NCBI GenBank assembly: GCA_947649645.1
Contig: CANSSP010000006.1
Coordinates: forward strand, 62,001 to 126,000
Source: an uncultured Roseburia sp.
Lineage (GTDB): Bacteria; Bacillota; Clostridia; Lachnospirales; Lachnospiraceae
Direction: 5' to 3'
DNA length: 64,000 nucleotides
Shown: one piece after another, positions 19,084 through 26,929 of the stretch
Position numbering within the stretch: the first letter of the stretch is position 1
How the letters are laid out: each line of letters starts with the position of its first letter
Position numbers and translations under genes: made by a program
The notes under the pieces: generated by a model
Seen by the model: only the letters and a program-made list of their open reading frames with translations
What the model was told of the DNA's origin: nothing
Databases searched by the model: none

Positions 19084-19878
19084 ATGTATAGAGGAAGAGA
19101 TCATACATTTTTAATATGTGCGTATAAAGAAAGCCCATATCTGGAAGCATGTATAAAATCATTGTTGAAACAGACAGTTAAAAGTCATATCTTAATTTCT
19201 ACATCGACACCATGCGCATATATAACCACGCTTGCAAAAAAATATAAACTTAGTGTTATGGTCAACGACGGGGAAAAAGGTATTGCGCACGATTGGAATT
19301 ATGGATATAAACGGACAGAAACTCCGCTTGTTACGATTGCACACCAGGATGATATTTATTTGCCGGAATTTTTGGAAAAATCGCTTGATGTTATTAATGA
19401 TTCAAAAAAACCATTAATTGCATTTACCGATTATGGTGAATTGAGAAATGGTAAAAAAGTTTATAACACTAATTTATTGAAGATAAAAAGAGTATTGCTA
19501 TTTCCTTTGCGTTTTAAAATATTCAAAGGAAGCAGGTGGATGCGAAGGAGAAGCCTCGCATTTGGTTCTGGCATTTGTTGTCCGTCCGTGACCTATGTTA
19601 AGCCGAATTTGCCGGCGCAGGTGTTTGAGGCAGGATACAGAAGTGATGTTGACTGGCAGGCATGGGAACGTCTGTCAGGATTGAAAGGGGATTTTTTATA
19701 TTACAGACATCCTTTGATGTTACATCGTATTCATGAAGACTCTGAAACGTCTCATATTATTGCGGATAACCAGAGAAGCAGGGAAGATTATGAGATGTTC
19801 TGCAGATTCTGGCCGAAATCGGTTGCAAAAATATTGGCTTTTTTTTATAGCAGAGGCGAAAAATCAAATAGTTTGTAG
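19084..19878 (+). CDS. Glycosyltransferase family 2
   Basis: A 264-aa GT2-like protein opening HTFLICAYKESPYLEACIKSLLKQT, with VNDGEKGIAHDWNYG and TIAHQDDIYLPEFLE supplying the acidic donor-binding motifs and SDVDWQAWERLSG in the catalytic-base position. It starts 4 bp after the flippase stop. No membrane segments. Substrate unknown. Confidence 0.82.
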   Translation: MYRGRDHTFLICAYKESPYLEACIKSLLKQTVKSHILISTSTPCAYITTLAKKYKLSVMVNDGEKGIAHDWNYGYKRTETPLVTIAHQDDIYLPEFLEKSLDVINDSKKPLIAFTDYGELRNGKKVYNTNLLKIKRVLLFPLRFKIFKGSRWMRRRSLAFGSGICCPSVTYVKPNLPAQVFEAGYRSDVDWQAWERLSGLKGDFLYYRHPLMLHRIHEDSETSHIIADNQRSREDYEMFCRFWPKSVAKILAFFYSRGEKSNSL

Positions 19879-19900
19879 AACAGGAGAAGAGGAGAGCAGA

Positions 19901-20962
19901 ATGATTGAGTGGAAAAATTGGAAACAGTATAAAAATAATTTTGAGAAAAGTAAAGAATATAGATCTGTATTAGTATATGGAGATGAAGTAAACAGTGACA
20001 TTGACATCGCTGTTATGATTCCGACATTTAAGAGAAGCAGGTTTTTGAAACAGGCAGTTGATAGTGTTCTGAGGCAAAAAGGAGATTTTAAATACACTAT
20101 TTTTGTTATTGATAATTGTGATGAAATTGATAAAGATACAGATGATCTGATGAGGGAATATTGTGAAAAAAATGATTGTATAAAATACTATAGAAATCAA
20201 AAAAATCTTGGTATGTTTGGAAATTGGAATCGATGTATAGAATTGGCACCGACTGCCTGGTTTTGTATTTTAAATGATGATGACATGCTGAAGGAATCAT
20301 TTTTAGAAAAGATTATTCCTGTGACACAACATACAAGTTGTGGACTTTTTGGAACTTATAGGGAATTATTAGACGAGAGGGCAGATGAAGAAAAGCGGAA
20401 CAAAATTGAATATGGATGGATTACAAAAACAGGAATAGATTTGTTTATTCGGATGAATGCTGGAAGGATTATTCCAATGGTGTTGAAAGATGTGGTATAT
20501 AACAGGCATTTTCCGTGTAATCCACTTATTCTGAATAAAGAAAAAAGTATGAAATTGGGAGGCTTCAATGATGAATATAAGCCGTTTGCGGATATGGTAT
20601 TTACGGCTAATATGTTTGCAAGGTATGGTGCCTGCATTTTGCCGGATCGATTGACCGTATGTCGATTTTCTCAGAACGAGTCCACAAAAATGGAGGTATT
20701 GTGGGCTATTATGGAAATTGCTTCTGGACTTGCGGTCTGCGCTGCAAAAGAATTGGGATATGACCGTTCTAATGTGGAGAAGGCCAGACAGGAAGCGGTT
20801 CTGATTGAGTATAATATTTTTCCGTCTGTAAAACATAAAATAGATTTTGAGGATGTGATTTTAAAGTTTAAGCTGAATTCCAGATATAGAAATGTATTAT
20901 TTCGGAATTTTGTTATGTTAAAATATAAACTGGGATGGGCGTTTCTTTTTATTAGGAAATAA
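19901..20962 (+). CDS. Glycosyltransferase family 2
   Basis: A 353-aa protein. IDIAVMIPTFKRSRFLKQAVDSVLRQ begins the GT2 domain at about residue 30; DNCDEIDKDT and CILNDDDMLKESFLEKI are the acidic motifs, and NDEYKPFADMVFTANM occupies the catalytic region. The track start at 19733 lies inside the previous gene; the ATG at 19901 follows a purine-rich GGAGAAGAGGAGAG and leaves a 22-bp gap. Substrate unknown. Confidence 0.82.
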   Translation: MIEWKNWKQYKNNFEKSKEYRSVLVYGDEVNSDIDIAVMIPTFKRSRFLKQAVDSVLRQKGDFKYTIFVIDNCDEIDKDTDDLMREYCEKNDCIKYYRNQKNLGMFGNWNRCIELAPTAWFCILNDDDMLKESFLEKIIPVTQHTSCGLFGTYRELLDERADEEKRNKIEYGWITKTGIDLFIRMNAGRIIPMVLKDVVYNRHFPCNPLILNKEKSMKLGGFNDEYKPFADMVFTANMFARYGACILPDRLTVCRFSQNESTKMEVLWAIMEIASGLAVCAAKELGYDRSNVEKARQEAVLIEYNIFPSVKHKIDFEDVILKFKLNSRYRNVLFRNFVMLKYKLGWAFLFIRK

Positions 20963-20987
20963 TAGTATAAATTTTACGAAAGGTAGT

Positions 20988-21782
20988 GTGCAGAGAGGGA
21001 TGAAAACAATAATATTAGCGGGTGGTTTTGGGACCAGAATATCTGAAGAAAGTCATTTAAAACCAAAGCCGATGATTGAAATCGGGGGAATGCCGATTAT
21101 GTGGCATATTATGAAATTATATTCGCATTATGGTTTTAATGATTTTATTATTTGCGCAGGTTATAAGCAGTATATTATTAAAGAATATTTTTCTAATTAT
21201 TTTATACACAAAAGTGATATTACTTACGATTTTACAACAGGAAAACATGATATGATCATTCATAATAATTCGGCGGAGCCATGGCGGGTAACTGTAGTGG
21301 ATACCGGGTTAAATACTATGACGGGGGGACGGATAAAAAGGGTGAAGAAGTATCTTGGGGAAGAGCCGTTTATGGTGACATATGGCGATGGTGTTTCAGA
21401 TGTTGATATTGAGAAATTGTTATTGTTTCATAAATCGCATGGAAAACGTATGACTCTTACGGGAATACAGCCGGAAGGGCGGTTTGGGGTCATGGGATTT
21501 GATGGAGAAGATAGTGTGCGCGCATTTCATGAGAAGCGCAAGGAGGATAGCGGATGGATAAATGGTGGTTTTTTAGTATGCAACGCAGAAGTGCTTGATT
21601 ATATTGAAGATGATACGATCACATTAGAACGGGAGCCGATGGAAAAGCTTGCAGAAGAGGGAGAACTGATGTGTTATAAGCATTATGGATTCTGGCAATG
21701 TATGGATACGCTTCGCGATAAAGAAAAATTGGATAAGCTGTGGGAAGAAAATCGTGCTCCATGGAAGGTATGGAATGAATAG
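20988..21782 (+). CDS. rfbF: Glucose-1-phosphate cytidylyltransferase
   Basis: A sugar nucleotidyltransferase of about 260 aa: TIILAGGFGTRISEESHLKPKPMIEIGG is the nucleotide signature, with MWHIMKLYSHYGFNDFIICAGYKQ and VTYGDGVSDVDI matching RfbF. It makes CDP-glucose from CTP and glucose-1-phosphate, and the CDP-glucose 4,6-dehydratase is three genes on. Two starts are possible: GTG 20988 with AAAGG upstream, or ATG 21000, which agrees better with family N-termini. I list the longer one. Confidence 0.9.
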   Translation: MQRGMKTIILAGGFGTRISEESHLKPKPMIEIGGMPIMWHIMKLYSHYGFNDFIICAGYKQYIIKEYFSNYFIHKSDITYDFTTGKHDMIIHNNSAEPWRVTVVDTGLNTMTGGRIKRVKKYLGEEPFMVTYGDGVSDVDIEKLLLFHKSHGKRMTLTGIQPEGRFGVMGFDGEDSVRAFHEKRKEDSGWINGGFLVCNAEVLDYIEDDTITLEREPMEKLAEEGELMCYKHYGFWQCMDTLRDKEKLDKLWEENRAPWKVWNE

Positions 21783-21814
21783 TCAGGTGATTAAATTGTA
21801 TAATTAGGAGAGTT

Positions 21815-22818
21815 ATGTTACAGAAGAGCACAAACTTACATTTTTCCCGTTTTATAGCGGCGATATTGGTTATTTTTTCACATTCTTTTGTCATTACTCA
21901 AGGGAAAGTATCCGATGAGTGGCTGTTTAAATTAACAAAGGGACAATTAGATTTTGGAGCACTTGCAGTTGCCGTATTTTTTTTAGGGGGGGGTATTTGG
22001 CTGCAGGTGCAATGAATAAATACTCCGGTCTGAGAAAATATCTGACTGCACGTCTGGTAAGAATATTGCCGGCGCTAATATTTGTGGTGATCTGTTGTGT
22101 ACTTGTGGGCAGTATTATTTCGAGCTATAGTTTTTTTGAGTATTTTAAAAATGCTGAAACATATCGGTATTTGTTAAATGGATTTATGATATTACAACAC
22201 AACCTTCCGGGAGTGTTTGAGGAAGCGGTATATATACCAACAGTAAATGGTTCGTTATGGACGCTTCCGGTAGAGTTTTTATGTAATATTATGTGTTACT
22301 TAGTGTTTCAATTGGGTTTTTTTGATGAAAAAAAATTTGTCTGGACAGTTCCTTTCGTTTTATCAGGTACGATATTGCTTATCAGGGTCGGGCTTAAGAT
22401 TCCAATTATAAAAGAGGTTCTTGGTCCATGTCTGTTGTTTTATATAGGGATTGTTTATTGGATTTATCGTGAGCGGATAAAGTATGATATCAGATATATG
22501 GGAATAGCTGCTGTCTGTCTGGCTGCATGTTCTTTAGCCGGAGTGCTTCAAATCGGGCTGCTTATTTTTTTTCCGTATATTATGTTGAGCTGGTGGTTTA
22601 AAAGCAGACAACTGTTTTGTCGGATTTCGAAACTGGGTGATTATTCATATACGATGTATTTATGGGGATTTCCTGTACAGCAGTTTATAGCAGAAAGATT
22701 TAATTGGAATGTATCACCTTATATGAACACGTTTATTGCTATACCTGTCTGTTTTATGTTAGCATTTTTTACGTATTATTGTATTGAGAAACCAGGTAAA
22801 AAATTATTCCAAATGTGA
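21815..22818 (+). pseudogene. Acyltransferase family 3, out of frame at a G8 tract (probable phase-variable gene, OFF)
   Basis: The frame begins at ATG 21815 (GGAG four bases upstream) with LHFSRFIAAILVIFSHSFVIT, the acyltransferase signature, and runs into T8 followed by A and G8, after which it stops at 22015. The continuation (AAGAMNKYSGLRKYLTARLVRILPAL, then about eight membrane helices) is in another frame to 22818. G9 or G6 would restore one open frame of about 335 residues. This is the second acyltransferase in the locus interrupted exactly at a G run, which argues against chance. Likely substrate is a sugar hydroxyl of the surface glycan. Confidence 0.78.
21986..21993 (+). repeat. G8 homopolymer (after T8) inside second acyltransferase gene
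   Basis: Eight G residues directly after TTTTTTTTA. The reading frame is broken here; changing the tract to 9 or 6 would fuse the two parts of the gene. Confidence 0.85.
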
Positions 22819-22855
22819 AATAGCGAAGATTTGATTAAAAAGGAAAGGAAAGGCC

Positions 22856-24151
22856 ATGGAAAGAAATATTATATTGGGGGGGGGTATAGCAGGTCTGGCA
22901 GCTCACCAGCGATTAAAGGAGAACGGAATATCTTCAAAGTGTTATGAGCAGGACGGGCAGTGTGGTGGTTTGTGTGCGAGTTTTTCAATTGGTGGATTTA
23001 CATTTGATAAATTTGTGCATTTGTCTTTTACGAAAGAAGATGCGGTTAAGGATGTTTTTTCAGCAAGTACAGAATATATAACGCATCAGCCGGAAGCCAT
23101 GAATTATGCGGATGGAATGTGGATCAGGCATCCTGTTCAGAATAATCTTTGCGGATTACCTGTGAAGGAAAAAGTTGAGATAATTAAAAGTTTTGTAAAT
23201 AAACCGGAAGCAGATAAGATCGGCAACTATGAAGACTGGCTGAGGGCGCAGTATGGGGATTATTTTGCAGAGAAATATCCGATGCGTTATACGAGAAAAT
23301 ATTGGGGTGTACATGCTGATGAAATGGGGACGGACTGGGTAGGTGAAAGAATGTTTGTGCCAGAGCTGGAGAAGGTTTTGTATAGTTCATTTGTTACGAG
23401 TACAGACAATGTTTATTATGCAAAAGAGATGCGATATCCTGTTAAGGGAGGATTCTACGCATTTATAGCGCAATTAGCTGACACAGACGATGTTTTACTT
23501 AATAAAAAAATGATTCGTATTGATGAAAAAGAAAAAAAGGTACACTTTTCGGATGGCGATATTGTCGCATACGATAATCTGATTTCAACGTGTCCGTTAC
23601 CTGAGGTTGTAGATTGTTTACAATATGCGGATAAAGCAGTCAGGGAAGCTGCTGGCAGGCTGAAATGTACATCCGGGTATATTATTTCGATTGGGCTGAA
23701 TAAACAGAAAAGTTTTCCTGCTCTATGGTTTTATATTTATGATGAAGATATTCTTCCGGCAAGAGTACATTCCCCGAGTATGAAATCAATAAATAATGCT
23801 CCGGTGGGAAAATCATCATTACAGGCTGAAATATATTTTACCGGGGGAAAATGGACAGAGAAACAGGAAGAGGATATTTTGAATCAGACAATTTCAAAAT
23901 TGATATCAATCGGATTATTTTCAGAGGACGATGTTGAAATCAAAGATATTCGGTATATGAAATATGCAAATGTTATCTGTGATCAGGTAATTGATAAAAA
24001 CAGAAAGGTTGTTACAGAATATTTAGATGAAAATGGTATAATAACAGCAGGGCGATTTGGAGAGTGGAGATATTTTTGGAGTGACCAAAGCTTTCTGAGT
24101 GGAAAAAGAGCGGCGGATGTTTTAAGTGAGAGGATAAGCAAACGAAATTGA
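22856..24151 (+). CDS. FAD-dependent amine-oxidase/UDP-galactopyranose-mutase-like flavoprotein
   Basis: A 431-aa flavoprotein. The dinucleotide loop IILGGGIAGLAA is at residues 5-16, followed by YEQDGQCGGLCASF, as in protoporphyrinogen-oxidase-like and mutase-like proteins. YFTGGKW and TAGRFGEWRYFWSDQS near the C-terminus fit the second FAD-contact motif. The glycine loop is encoded by a G9 tract, currently in frame. It sits between the CDP-glucose synthase and dehydratase genes, so a role in changing the CDP-sugar or another nucleotide sugar is plausible but unproven. Confidence 0.72.
   Translation: MERNIILGGGIAGLAAHQRLKENGISSKCYEQDGQCGGLCASFSIGGFTFDKFVHLSFTKEDAVKDVFSASTEYITHQPEAMNYADGMWIRHPVQNNLCGLPVKEKVEIIKSFVNKPEADKIGNYEDWLRAQYGDYFAEKYPMRYTRKYWGVHADEMGTDWVGERMFVPELEKVLYSSFVTSTDNVYYAKEMRYPVKGGFYAFIAQLADTDDVLLNKKMIRIDEKEKKVHFSDGDIVAYDNLISTCPLPEVVDCLQYADKAVREAAGRLKCTSGYIISIGLNKQKSFPALWFYIYDEDILPARVHSPSMKSINNAPVGKSSLQAEIYFTGGKWTEKQEEDILNQTISKLISIGLFSEDDVEIKDIRYMKYANVICDQVIDKNRKVVTEYLDENGIITAGRFGEWRYFWSDQSFLSGKRAADVLSERISKRN
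22876..22884 (+). repeat. G9 homopolymer at the 5' end of the flavoprotein gene (in frame)
   Basis: Nine G residues seven codons into the gene encode part of the FAD glycine loop. One-base slippage would stop the protein at once. The tract could be a third switch, or simply glycine coding with a G-biased codon choice. Confidence 0.6.
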
Positions 24152-24174
24152 ACAAAGTGAGAGGAGGGAGAAAA

Positions 24175-25242
24175 TTGTTTTTTGATATGTCATTTTATAA
24201 GGGAAAGAAGGTTTTAATCACAGGACATACTGGTTTTAAAGGTGCATGGATGTGCCAGGTTCTGCTTATGGCAGATGCGCAGGTTACAGGATATGCATTG
24301 GAAGCGCCGACCTGCCCAGGCCTTTTTGATCTCTGCCATTTTAGGGAACAAATGGATTCCATTACAGGAGATATTCGCGATCTGGCACATCTGAAAAGTG
24401 TTTTTGAGAAAGTTCAGCCGGAGATTGTTATTCATATGGCTGCGCAGCCTTTGGTACGTGAATCTTATAGAAATCCGGTTTATACCTATGAAACAAATGT
24501 AATGGGGACGGTTAATGTGTTGGAATGCGTCCGAATGTGTCCTTCTGTAAGATCATTTTTAAATGTGACGACAGATAAGGTATACTTAAACAGGGAATGG
24601 GAATGGGGATATCGCGAAAATGAAGAATTAAACGGTTATGATCCATATTCTAATTCTAAGTCATGTTCCGAGCTTGTCACTGGCAGTTATCTGAATTCTT
24701 TTTTTATGGATGCGAGTGTTGCTATATCTACTGCGAGGGCAGGGAATGTAATTGGCGGTGGTGATTTCGCTTTAGACCGGATTATTCCCGACTGTATCAG
24801 GGCGGTTGAAAAGGATGAGGATATTATTGTCAGAAATCCGTTTTCGGTCAGGCCGTACGAGCATGTACTGGAGCCGGTTGTAGCGTATCTGATGATTGTG
24901 AAAGCGCAGTATGAAGATAAGAGATATGCAGGGAGCTATAATGTAGGACCGGACGAGGTGGATTGCTGGACGACTGGCGATCTGGTTACTCTGTTTTGCA
25001 ATAAGTGGAATACTATGACCGGGAAAAATGTTAAGTGGATTAACCGCTATGATGGTGGACCACACGAAGCCGGTTTTTTAAAGCTGGATTGTTCCAGACT
25101 AAAGAGAACCTTTGGATGGAAACCACGCTGGAATGTTGAGACTGCGATGGAGAAGATTGTTGAGTGGTCCTATATTTATCTCAGACATGGCGATGTTGAT
25201 GAGTGTATGAAACGACAGATTGAACAATTTTTGAATGGATAG
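24175..25242 (+). CDS. rfbG: CDP-glucose 4,6-dehydratase
   Basis: A 355-aa extended SDR. LITGHTGFKGAWM is the family-specific nucleotide loop, HMAAQPLVRESYRNPVYTYETNVMGT and TTDKVY match RfbG, and YDPYSNSKSCSE contains the YxxxK pair. It dehydrates CDP-glucose to CDP-4-keto-6-deoxyglucose. I choose TTG 24175 because AGGAGG lies seven bases before it; the track start 24148 overlaps the previous stop. No RfbH-type pyridoxal enzyme for 3-deoxygenation is present in the window. Confidence 0.9.
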   Translation: MFFDMSFYKGKKVLITGHTGFKGAWMCQVLLMADAQVTGYALEAPTCPGLFDLCHFREQMDSITGDIRDLAHLKSVFEKVQPEIVIHMAAQPLVRESYRNPVYTYETNVMGTVNVLECVRMCPSVRSFLNVTTDKVYLNREWEWGYRENEELNGYDPYSNSKSCSELVTGSYLNSFFMDASVAISTARAGNVIGGGDFALDRIIPDCIRAVEKDEDIIVRNPFSVRPYEHVLEPVVAYLMIVKAQYEDKRYAGSYNVGPDEVDCWTTGDLVTLFCNKWNTMTGKNVKWINRYDGGPHEAGFLKLDCSRLKRTFGWKPRWNVETAMEKIVEWSYIYLRHGDVDECMKRQIEQFLNG

Positions 25243-25548
25243 ATTGTTATGTGATTTTTTGGAAGAATTTATAGTATATTCAAACTGTAAAGGTGGGATA
25301 CTGATGTATAATTTACTGAAAATAAAGGGGAAATATTGATATTTAAAGACAGATGTGATAATCTAAAAAAAATATATTTGTAAAAAGAGGTGAGTAATCA
25401 TGAAAACAAAGACAGAATTGTCCCGGCGTATGGAATATCAGGAAAATTTTTCAATATGGATAAAAAACTCAAATCTGGACAAGCTCAGATAGTATCTTAT
25501 AAATTCCATACACATAAAATGATGTGTACACCATTTTGGAGATGACAG
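25243..25548 (+). other. 306-bp intergenic region between polysaccharide and RADAR-like genes
   Basis: AT-rich. It holds a weak promoter candidate (TTGATA at 25336, GATAAT at 25357, only 15 bases apart), one 30-codon ORF with a good ribosome site (listed separately), and an imperfect palindrome around GTGTACAC (about 25517-25538) just before the TPR gene that might bind a regulator. No clear terminator is seen after the dehydratase gene. Confidence 0.4.
25400..25492 (+). CDS. Possible 30-residue small protein or gene remnant
   Basis: ATG with AGAGGTGA seven bases upstream opens a 30-codon frame (MKTKTELSRRMEYQENFSIW...). No homology recognised. It could be a leader peptide for the downstream defence-like operon, or the start of a gene truncated when the region was inserted. 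Confidence 0.25.
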   Translation: MKTKTELSRRMEYQENFSIWIKNSNLDKLR

Positions 25549-26826
25549 ATGGACTTGATCAGATTATATTACGATAGCAGGGATATCCGGCCCTATATAA
25601 TTCTGCGCCATTTTCTCAGATATCTTGGGTATTATATAGAGGAAGTGACGGAGCGTTCCAACACCGGAGGACAGGAGTCTGTTGCAGATATTTATATTAT
25701 GAGCAATCTTTACATGGAAGGGCAGAGTCGTCGTCTTGATATCGAAGAGGATAAGACGATATTTGTCCTCAAAGATGGGTGGGAAGCAGACAATAGTCTG
25801 ATAAGTTGCGTGCCGTATCGTCTCGAAATCACTGACGAGGATTTTTTATTTGCATTTATTGAGAAATTGCTGGAGATTATAGAAAAGCGAGAAAGCAGAT
25901 GCCCGTCAATGATTCGGAGTGATCCGGACTGGAAAAAGATTGTAAGGAATATTGCTGAAGCCTATCTTAAGAGCAAACTGCTGTGGGCGGAACTATTTAC
26001 ACGTTGTTTTTATAAGCAGCCGACATTGTACCGCAATGCAATTGTAAAGTATAAGAAATTTATAGAGGAAATCGAGAAGCATAAAGGGAATGTGCAAAAT
26101 GCAGATCTGTTAAGATATGCGTTGCTAAATGCAAAGTATGAGGCGAATCTTATCAGCAAAAAGAACTTTTTTGAATATCATTTTTCGCCAGATGAGTTAC
26201 TTCAGGAATGCAGCAGTCTGCTGGAGAGCTATCCAGGGAACGAAGAGCTGTATTTGTTGAAGGCAGACATCATGTACGAATTGCAGGATCGATGGCTGGG
26301 GGCGTGTGATGAATATCTGGTGCCGTCGGTAGCACACTGTGCATATGTATATTATAAGCGGGGACGGATTTTTAGGACGAAGCTTAAAGAGCCGGATATC
26401 GCGCGAAAAATATTGGAATATGGGATTGAGCTAAAGGGGGATTATTATTGTGCGTGGTATCAGCTTGCTTCCTGTTATGAGGATATGGGGAAATTTGCAG
26501 AGGCGATAAAGGCTTTTCGGCATATTTGTACAATTCTGATGAAGAAATACGAGAGACATCTCTTGTCACCCCAGGAGCTGGAGTATTTTTATAAAGCTGT
26601 GATGAAAATTGCAGTGATCTATAAGACAAAGCTGGAAGATTATACCTCCGCATATGCATATGGCGATCTTGCGGACGAGATCCGTGAGGAGAATGCGATA
26701 GATGGATATATGGAACAGATGTGGAATGAAGATAATGATAATGATGAGAATAAAGAAAAATTGAAAAAGATTATTTATGAGACGATAAAGGAACATGTAA
26801 ATTTAAAGCTTAAGGAAATATGTTAG
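25549..26826 (+). CDS. TPR-repeat protein with alpha/beta N-terminal domain, next to RADAR-like genes
   Basis: A 425-aa soluble protein. Residues 1-110 look alpha/beta (IRLYYDSRDIRPYIILRHFL, KTIFVLKDGW), loosely recalling TIR or receiver-type folds, but no catalytic signature is evident. From about residue 190 the pattern is tetratricopeptide-like: YELQDRWLGACDEYL, RIFRTKLKEPDIARKILEYG, WYQLASCYEDMGKFAEAIKAF. The C-terminus is Asp/Asn/Glu-rich. It lies 103 bp before the ATPase gene on the same strand, so a sensor or adaptor role in the same system is possible. Function not recognised. Confidence 0.65.
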   Translation: MDLIRLYYDSRDIRPYIILRHFLRYLGYYIEEVTERSNTGGQESVADIYIMSNLYMEGQSRRLDIEEDKTIFVLKDGWEADNSLISCVPYRLEITDEDFLFAFIEKLLEIIEKRESRCPSMIRSDPDWKKIVRNIAEAYLKSKLLWAELFTRCFYKQPTLYRNAIVKYKKFIEEIEKHKGNVQNADLLRYALLNAKYEANLISKKNFFEYHFSPDELLQECSSLLESYPGNEELYLLKADIMYELQDRWLGACDEYLVPSVAHCAYVYYKRGRIFRTKLKEPDIARKILEYGIELKGDYYCAWYQLASCYEDMGKFAEAIKAFRHICTILMKKYERHLLSPQELEYFYKAVMKIAVIYKTKLEDYTSAYAYGDLADEIREENAIDGYMEQMWNEDNDNDENKEKLKKIIYETIKEHVNLKLKEIC

Positions 26827-26846
26827 AGCAGATGTGGAAATTACTT

Positions 26847-26883
26847 TTTAAGGAGAATCAAGGTGAAAATGATTCTCCTTAAA
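26847..26883 (+). terminator. Perfect 14-bp hairpin between the TPR gene and the ATPase gene
   Basis: TTTAAGGAGAATCA and its exact complement TGATTCTCCTTAAA flank a 9-base loop. There is no T run after it on either strand, so full termination is doubtful. It may lower read-through or protect the transcript between the two genes. Confidence 0.5.
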
Positions 26884-26929
26884 TAAAGAAGAAGAGGAAA
26901 AGAACTTTGAAATACAGGGGAGAAGATAA

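Noticed and set aside
19733-19900. Upstream extension of the 19901 glycosyltransferase ORF
   Set aside because: It lies wholly within the previous gene in another frame and lacks a ribosome site.
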